Of a DNA stretch of 64,000 bases, positions 53,915-64,000 are shown one piece after another (positions within the stretch are counted from its first letter, which is position 1; each line of letters starts with the position of its first letter). The DNA is from Paulinella micropora. Taxonomy: Eukaryota > Cercozoa > Imbricatea > Euglyphida. The stretch covers positions 840,448 through 904,447 of the forward strand of contig BJOX01000133.1 in NCBI GenBank assembly GCA_009731375.1, written 5' to 3'. The notes under the pieces were generated by a model. It was not told the DNA's origin. It made no database searches and worked only from the letters and a program-made list of their open reading frames with translations. The translations under genes and the position numbers were made by a program.

Positions 53915-54428
53915 GATGTGATGATGTTGATGTTGACGTTGTTCTTGAACTGCCTTTCCTACTACATAAGCACGGTCTATCTGTTGATGATGTTGTTGTT
54001 GTCGTTGTTGATGATAATGATGATGATGATGATGTTGTTGTTGTTGATGATGATGATGATGATGATGTTGATGTTGATGTTGTTCTTGAACTGCCTTCCG
54101 ACTACATCAGCACGGTCTATCTGTAGATGATGTTGTTGTTGTTGCTGTTGTTGATGATGATGTTGATGTTGATGTTGTTGTTGTTTTTGTTTTTGTTATT
54201 GTTGATGTTGATGTTGATGTTGTTCTTGAACTGCCTTTCCAACTACATAAGCACGGTCTATCTGTTGTTGCTGTTGTTGTTGTTGATGATGATGTTGTTG
54301 TTGTTGTTGTTGTTGTTGATGATGATGATGATGATGATGATTGTTGTTGTTGATGATGATGATGATGATGATGATGATGTTCTTGAGCTGCCTTTCCTAC
54401 TACATAAGCACGGTCTATCTGTTGTTGC

Positions 54429-54460
<32 letters not shown>

Positions 54461-54491
54461 TTGTTGATGATGATGATGATGATGATGATGA

Positions 54492-54525
<34 letters not shown>

Positions 54526-54591
54526 TGATGTTGATATTAAACTCCCTTTCCTTATGCATAAACACGGTCTATCTGTTGTTATTGATGATGC

Positions 54592-54628
<37 letters not shown>

Positions 54629-54794
54629 TGTTGTTGTTGTTGTTGATGATGATGATGATAATGATGATGTTGATGATGATGTTAAACTGCCTTTCCTACT
54701 GCATAGCACGGTCTATCTGTTGTTGTTGATGATGCTGATAATGATGATGAATGAATGTTGCTGTTTTTGTTGTTGTTGTTGATGATGATGATGA

Positions 54795-54826
<32 letters not shown>

Positions 54827-54866
54827 ATGTTAAACTGCCTTTCCTGCTGCATAAGCACGGTCTATC

Positions 54867-54924
<58 letters not shown>

Positions 54925-55401
54925 ATTGTTGATGATGACGATGATGATGATTGTTGACGTTGTTGTTGTTGATGATGATGATGATGATGATGATGATGTT
55001 GATGATGATGTTGATGGTGTTGTTGAACTGCCTTTCCTACTACATAAACACGGTCTATTTGTTGTTCTTGCTGTTGTTGATGTTGCCGATAATGATGACG
55101 ATGATGATGGTTGTTATTGTTGTTGTTGATGATGATGATGATGTTGATGAATCTTGATGATGTTGTTGAACTGCCTTTCCTTCTACATAAGCACGGTCTA
55201 TCTGTTGTTGTTGCCGATAATGATGATGATGATGATGATGATTGTTGTTGTTGTTGCTGATGATGATGATGTTGATGTTAATCTTGATGATGTTGTTGAA
55301 CTCCCTTGGCTACTACATAAGTAAGGTCTATCTGCTGCTGCTGCTGCTGCTGTTGTTGTTGTTGTTGTTGTTGTTGTTGATGATGATGATGATGATGGCG
55401 A

Positions 55402-55432
<31 letters not shown>

Positions 55433-55433
55433 A

Positions 55434-55469
<36 letters not shown>

Positions 55470-55990
55470 TTGTTGTTGTTGTGGTTGTTGTGGTTGTGGT
55501 TGTTGTGGTTGTTGTGTTGTTGTTGTTGTTGTTGTGGTTGTTGTTGTTGTTGTTGTGTTGTTGTTGTTGTTGATCATGATGGTGATAATGTTGTTGTTGT
55601 TGTTGTTGCTGTTGTTGCTGTTGTTGTTGATGATGATGTTATTGCTGCTGCTGTTGTTGTTATGTCTGTTGCTGTTTGTTGCTGTTGTTGCTGTTGTTGT
55701 TATGTCTGTTGCTGTTGTTGCTGTTGTTGCTGCTGCTGTTGATGTTGTTGCTGCTGTTGTTGCCTTTGTTGTTGTTGCTGTTGTTGCTGTTGTTGCTGTT
55801 GTTGCTGTTGTTGCTATTGCTGCTGTTGTTGTTGTTATGGCTGTTGTTGCTGGTTGTTGCTGTTGTTGCTGTTGTTGCTGTTGTTGTTGTGGCTGTTGTT
55901 GCTGTTGTTGCTGTTTTTATTGATGTTGATCTTGATGTTAATCTCGATCTCATTGTTAAACTGCCTTTCCGACTGCACAAACATTCTCTA
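53661..55990. repeat. TTG/ATG-linked satellite, about 13 copies of a ~45-bp core
   Basis: The core GAACTGCCTTTCCTACTACA followed by TAAGCACGGTCTATCTGTTG recurs about 13 times (53668 to 55965), separated by (TTG)n/(ATG)n tracts of 60-600 bp. It abuts the previous satellite without unique sequence between them. Confidence 0.9.
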
Positions 55991-56408
55991 TCCTTTTCTC
56001 TTCTCTCTTCTGTTTTCTTCTCTTTTCTTCTCTTCTCTTCTCTTCTCTTCTCTTCTCTTCTCTTCTCTTCTCTTCTCTTCTCTTCTCTTCTTTCTCTTCT
56101 CTTCTCCTCTCCTCTCCTCTCCTCTCCTCTCTTCTCTTCCTTCTCTTCTCTTCTCCTCTCCTCTCCCCTCCCCTCCCCTCCCCTCTCCTCTCTTCTCTTC
56201 CTTCTCTTCTCTTCTCCTCTCCTCTCCCCTCCCCTCTCCTCTTCTCTTCTCTTCTCTTCTCTTCTCTTCTCTTCTCTTCTCTTCTCTCTCTTCTCTTCTC
56301 TTCTCTTCTCTTCTCTTCTCTTCTCTTCTCTTTTCTTTTCTTTTCTTCTCTTTCTTCTCTTCTCTTCTCTTCTCTTCTCTCTTCTCTTCTCTTCTCTTCT
56401 CTTTCTTT

Positions 56409-56486
<78 letters not shown>

Positions 56487-56497
56487 CTCCTCTCTCT

Positions 56498-56540
<43 letters not shown>

Positions 56541-56545
56541 TCCTC
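55991..56545. repeat. (TTCTC)n, (CTTT)n and (CT)n pyrimidine tract
   Basis: About 400 bp of CTTCT pentamers, then CTTT and CT repeats; the plus strand is almost free of purines, so it is a long polypyrimidine tract. Confidence 0.95.
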
Positions 56546-56659
56546 TCTCTGTCTGTAACAAATTTCTTGTTAAATGTAATACATTGCCATAGGGTGGGGC
56601 CTCTTGGAAAATATAGATTTTGCCGAAGGTACCTACCGAGCTTATGTTTATCTATCTGT

Positions 56660-56809
56660 AATAATAATAGTCATAGTAATAGTAATAGTAATAGTAATAG
56701 TCATAGTAATAGTAATAGTAATAGTAATAGTAATAGTTATAGTACTAGTACTAGTACTAGTACTAGTACTAGTACTGCTACTACTACTTATAATAATAAT
56801 AATAATAAT

Positions 56810-56858
<49 letters not shown>

Positions 56859-56882
56859 TCAATGATGATAATGATGATAATG

Positions 56883-56925
<43 letters not shown>

Positions 56926-56948
56926 TAATAATAATAATAATAATAATA

Positions 56949-57023
<75 letters not shown>

Positions 57024-57400
57024 GTGCTTCTCTGTCAATGGCTGATGCATTTCTGCACATGNNNNNNNNNNNNNNNNNNNNNNNNNNNNNNNNNNNNNNN
57101 NNNNNNNNNNNNNNNNNNNNNNNNNNNNNNNNNNNNNNNNNNNNNNNNNNNNNNNNNNNNNNNNNNNNNNNNNNNNNNNNNNNNNNNNNNNNNNNNNNNN
57201 NNNNNNNNNNNNNNNNNNNNNNNNNNNNNNNNNNNNNNNNNNNNNNNNNNNNNNNNNNNNNNNNNNNNNNNNNNNNNNNNNNNNNNNNNNNNNNNNNNNN
57301 NNNNNNNNNNNNNNNNNNNNNNNNNNNNNNNNNNNNNNNNNNNNNNNNNNNNNNNNNNNNNNNNNNNNNNNNNNNNNNNNNNNNNNNNNNNNNAATAATA

Positions 57401-57455
<55 letters not shown>

Positions 57456-57463
57456 TAATAATG

Positions 57464-57506
<43 letters not shown>

Positions 57507-57559
57507 TAATAATGATAATAATAATAATAGTAGTAATAATAATAATGATGTTGATGATG

Positions 57560-57620
<61 letters not shown>

Positions 57621-57636
57621 TAATAATAATAATAAC

Positions 57637-57677
<41 letters not shown>

Positions 57678-57679
57678 TA

Positions 57680-57740
<61 letters not shown>
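56660..57740. repeat. TAGTAA, AGTACT and (TAA)n tract with 332-base gap
   Basis: (AATAGT)n, then (TAGTAC)n at 56742-56778, then (TAA)n on both sides of the gap 57062-57393. It directly adjoins retroposon copy 2 at the end that corresponds to its 3' tail. Confidence 0.93.
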
Positions 57741-57742
<2 letters not shown>

Positions 57743-58234
57743 ATATCTGAGGCGTACTGATGCAGCTAATGGCATATCCTCAACGGACATAAGCCTCCAA
57801 TACCCTTGTTCGAGGTCCTCCACCCCCCCGTGTCAGTCTCTCGCCTGATGATCGGGGCCACCGATGGAGCTCCTGAGGGCAAGACTGCACTAAGCCGAGG
57901 TTATTCCGCAGTCCCAGCAACCTCTTGCAAGACGTCACCGAATGTGCAAGTGCATACACCAAGCGCGGTTGCTAGAGCTGCCTCGAAACCCCACCCATAA
58001 CAATCTGGTGTCTGCTGGGTCCTGGGCTATCAACCAGCATATGCGGAGTTTAAGATCTTTTACGCGCGCAACGACCCTCCTCCCCAGCATCTACCACCAA
58101 AGGGTTATGAGTTGGCGTCACAGTTTAACGCCTTGAGGCCATTGGGCTGGAACTCTGTTTAGCAAGTGTGACTAGGTTTTTTCATCGGGATTTCCCTCAA
58201 ATATGTCACAGTCAACACTCCAAGGCAGATTTAC
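57741..58234 (-). mobile_element. ~500-bp retroposon-like repeat, copy 2, inverted
   Basis: Reverse complement of 33031-33529, nearly identical, with a small indel near 57935 (ACGTCACCGAATG here against a GGGAGGGAACGT form in copy 1). Its 3' end carries the ~1 kb (TAA)n tract to the left; the 5' end is followed by a short (TAC)n/(TAA)n tract. Confidence 0.7.
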
Positions 58235-58252
58235 TACTACTACTACTACTAC

Positions 58253-58285
<33 letters not shown>

Positions 58286-58361
58286 TAATAATAATAATAG
58301 CACAGCTTCGTTTTAAAGACTTGACACTATGGTTTCTAATGAGCCATCTTCAAACAAAAGA

Positions 58362-58855
58362 CTTGGTAATTGTATTGTAATTGTATTGTAATTGTATTGT
58401 AAACTGTATTGTAAATTGTATTGTACTTGTTTTACTTGTATTGTAATTGTATTATAATTGTATTGTAAACTGTATTGTAAATTGTATTGTACTTTATTGT
58501 ACTTGTATTGTAAACTGTATTGTAAATTGTATTGTAATTGTATTGTAAGTGTATTGTAATTGAATTGTATTTGTTTTGTATTGTATTGTATTGTGTTGTA
58601 TTGTATTGTATTGTATTGTATTGTCTTGTATTGTCTTGTAATTGTCTTTAAATTTTTTTTTGCATTTGTATTTTATTGTTTTTTATTGTATTTTATTGTA
58701 TTTTATTGTATTTTATTGTATTTTATTGCATTTGTATTGTATTTGTATTGTATTGCATTTGTATTGTATTTGTATTTGTATTGTATTGTATTGTATTGTA
58801 TTGTATTGTATTGTATTGTAATTGTGTTTTAATTGTATTGTATTGTATGTAGATT
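58362..58855. repeat. TTGTA-based repeat
   Basis: Units TTGTATTGTAA, ATTGTAAACTGTATTGTA and TTTTATTGTA fill ~490 bp. Confidence 0.93.
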
Positions 58856-58889
58856 GATATTAGATAACCGCAGCAGATAGGCCTGTATG

Positions 58890-59912
<1,023 letters not shown>

Positions 59913-60775
59913 NNNNNNNNNNNNNNNNNNNNNNNNNNNNNNNNNNNNNNNNNNNNNNNNNNNNNNNNNNNNNNNNNNNNNNNNNNNNNNNNNNNNNNNN
60001 NNNNNNNNNNNNNNNNNNNNNNNNNNNNNNNNNNNNNNNNNNNNNNNNNNNNNNNNNNNNNNNNNNNNNNNNNNNNNNNNNNNNNNNNNNNNNNNNNNNN
60101 NNNNNNNNNNNNNNNNNNNNNNNNNNNNNNNNNNNNNNNNNNNNNNNNNNNNNNNNNNNNNNNNNNNNNNNNNNNNNNNNNNNNNNNNNNNNNNNNNNNN
60201 NNNNNNNNNNNNNNNNNNNNNNNNNNNNNNNNNNNNNNNNNNNNNNNNNNNNNNNNNNNNNNNNNNNNNNNNNNNNNNNNNNNNNNNNNNNNNNNNNNNN
60301 NNNNNNNNNNNNNNNNNNNNNNNNNNNNNNNNNNNNNNNNNNNNNNNNNNNNNNNNNNNNNNNNNNNNNNNNNNNNNNNNNNNNNNNNNNNNNNNNNNNN
60401 NNNNNNNNNNNNNNNNNNNNNNNNNNNNNNNNNNNNNNNNNNNNNNNNNNNNNNNNNNNNNNNNNNNNNNNNNNNNNNNNNNNNNNNNNNNNNNNNNNNN
60501 NNNNNNNNNNNNNNNNNNNNNNNNNNNNNNNNNNNNNNNNNNNNNNNNNNNNNNNNNNNNNNNNNNNNNNNNNNNNNNNNNNNNNNNNNNNNNNNNNNNN
60601 NNNNNNNNNNNNNNNNNNNNNNNNNNNNNNNNNNNNNNNNNNNNNNNNNNNNNNNNNNNNNNNNNNNNNNNNNNNNNNNNNNNNNNNNNNNNNNNNNNNN
60701 NNNNNNNNNNNNNNNNNNNNNNNNNNNNNNNNNNNNNNNNNNNNNNNNNNNNNNNNNNNNNNNNNNNNNNNNNNN
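59913..60775. other. Assembly gap (863 bases)
   Basis: N run, flanked by a CT tract on the left and by a methyltransferase exon on the right; the upstream exons of that gene may lie inside or before it. Confidence 0.99.
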
Positions 60776-60854
60776 CATCGGCTTTGTTTCCGTGCCATGG
60801 ACGTGAAAAGCCTCCACTACCCCAGCAGCTCCTTTGACTTCATTTTAGACAAAG
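60776..60854 (+). CDS. METTL13-type methyltransferase, exon with SSFDFILDKG
   Basis: The frame reads RLCFRAMDVKSLHYPSSSFD then FILDK-G and ends at a donor GTACAT. In METTL13/EEF1A-methyltransferase-like proteins the motif FD.V.DKGTLD lies after the SAM-binding strand, preceded by an M/D...F...SF pattern as here. The family methylates lysines or the N-terminus, often of translation factor eEF1A; the substrate here is unknown. The 5' side is lost in the gap. Confidence 0.78.
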
Positions 60855-60959
60855 GTACATGCATGCATTTTTATATATCTGTACCTCTTATGTATACTTG
60901 CAAACAAGTGTATTCATGTAATTTAGTATAATTACTATATTATACATATAGTATTGAAT

Positions 60960-60963
60960 GTAT

Positions 60964-61006
<43 letters not shown>

Positions 61007-61074
61007 GTAGGTAGGTAGATAGATAGGTAGGTAGGTAGATAGATAGATAGATAGATAGATAGATATATAGATAT

Positions 61075-61137
<63 letters not shown>

Positions 61138-61249
61138 GAGATAGATAGGCAGATAGCTAGATATCATAACACACATATTGTAGGCACGCTAGACTGTTTG
61201 CCCTTGACGAAAGCCGAGGCGCTATCTCTATCTATCTATCTATCTATCC

Positions 61250-61330
<81 letters not shown>

Positions 61331-61355
61331 CCTACCTACCTACCTACCTACCTAC

Positions 61356-61419
<64 letters not shown>

Positions 61420-61440
61420 AGGTAGATATCATAAAACATT
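60960..61440. repeat. (TAGA)n and (TATC)n tracts
   Basis: TAGA/TAGG units at 60965-61150 and TATC/TACC units at 61227-61420: complementary microsatellites on either side of the damaged exon copy, able to pair with each other. Confidence 0.93.
61184..61223 (+). pseudogene. Duplicated, frame-damaged copy of the GTLDC exon
   Basis: After TATTGTAG it reads GCACGCTAGACTGTTTGCCC against GCACGCTAGACTGTGTTGCCC at 61449. The one-base loss would give [12 protein letters not shown] and the exon then runs into (TATC)n. Flanks (TAGATATCATAA) are duplicated too. Confidence 0.7.
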
Positions 61441-61448
61441 CATTGTAG

Positions 61449-61513
61449 GCACGCTAGACTGTGTTGCCCTTGACGAGAGCCGAGGCGCTGCTATCAATGC
61501 CATGCTCTCAGAG
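61449..61513 (+). CDS. METTL13-type methyltransferase, GTLDC exon
   Basis: 65 nt between CATTGTAG and GTGTGT. With the G from the previous exon it reads [20 protein letters not shown] then SE, in phase with both neighbours. GTLD completes the DKGTLD signature, and the helix leading to a SE..RVL motif is as expected for the family. Confidence 0.78.
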
Positions 61514-62270
<757 letters not shown>

Positions 62271-62326
62271 GTATGTATGTATGTTTGTATGTCTGTATGT
62301 ATGTGTGTATGTATGTATGTATTTAG

Positions 62327-62371
62327 TTATCGCGGGTGTTACGGCCGGGCGGAAAACTTCTGATCATCACT
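62327..62371 (+). CDS. METTL13-type methyltransferase, 45-nt microexon [15 protein letters not shown]
   Basis: Between TATTTAG and a donor GTAATA, phase 0 at both ends. [13 protein letters not shown] is the standard post-motif II/III signature of class I methyltransferases. It lies between (TATG)n and (TA)n. Its last bases and donor (TCTGATCATCACTGTAATAT) are repeated at 62541-62560. Confidence 0.75.
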
Positions 62372-63091
<720 letters not shown>

Positions 63092-63114
63092 GTGCATCCT
63101 CCGGAAAAACGCAG
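63092..63114 (+). CDS. Candidate 23-nt microexon of the methyltransferase gene
   Basis: Between GATGTAG and GTCAGA; in phase it reads VHPPEKR plus two bases, plausible after ..LLIIT in this family. It is the only non-repetitive sequence between 62.6 and 63.12 kb, which supports the call; homology is weak because of its size. Confidence 0.45.
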
Positions 63115-63124
63115 GTCAGAAAGA

Positions 63125-64000
<876 letters not shown>

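Noticed and set aside
55676-57760. 694-codon ORF across satellite, pyrimidine and TAA tracts
   Set aside because: It spans an assembly gap and four kinds of simple repeat; open only because the repeats lack stops.

Overview
This window is a nuclear contig of an intron-rich eukaryote. I could not place the species; an alga or other protist fits best. Reasons: GT..AG introns split recognisable exons, several eukaryotic transposon classes are present, simple repeats make up a very large share of the sequence, there are no bacterial operons, and there are 14 assembly gaps. No rRNA, tRNA or CRISPR array was found.

Layout. (1) 1-8260, minus strand: a Ty3/gypsy LTR retrotransposon, cut by the left edge. 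Gag is followed in the same frame by a single UGA and then protease-RT; one frame break lies before RNase H-integrase. (2) 8300-9350: CT/TA microsatellites. (3) 9386-11057, plus: the C-terminal half of a HELQ/POLQ-type repair helicase with several frame breaks. (4) 13.5-21.2 kb, minus: exons of a Tnp2-like (CACTA/EnSpm-type) transposase. A ~1 kb piece is duplicated, and one copy carries a 1149-bp TTG-rich insert. (5) 21.9-35.4 kb, plus: many exons of one or more unrecognised genes. Their introns are filled with palindromic repeats built on CAATATTAATATTG. (6) 36851-37124 and 37821-38094: two 274-bp MITEs in mirror orientation with perfect 24-bp TIRs and TA duplications. (7) 38.6-46.4 kb, plus: a tyrosine-recombinase (DIRS/PAT-like) retrotransposon with Gag, RT, RNase H and recombinase, split direct repeats, and a ~1 kb internal inversion that cuts the RT. 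(8) 47.3-59.9 kb: almost entirely microsatellite and satellite DNA. It includes a ~25-copy CATA-linked satellite, a 13-copy TTG/ATG-linked satellite, foldback sequences, and a second copy of a ~500-bp retroposon whose first copy is at 33.0-33.5 kb. (9) 60.8-63.1 kb, plus: small exons of a METTL13-type SAM methyltransferase stranded between microsatellites, with partial exon duplications. (10) 63.1-64 kb: purine microsatellites.

The genes do not form a pathway. The window is a picture of genome expansion: host genes survive as short exons between transposons and microsatellites, and microsatellites appear to grow from transposon tails, intron ends and duplicated splice-site fragments.
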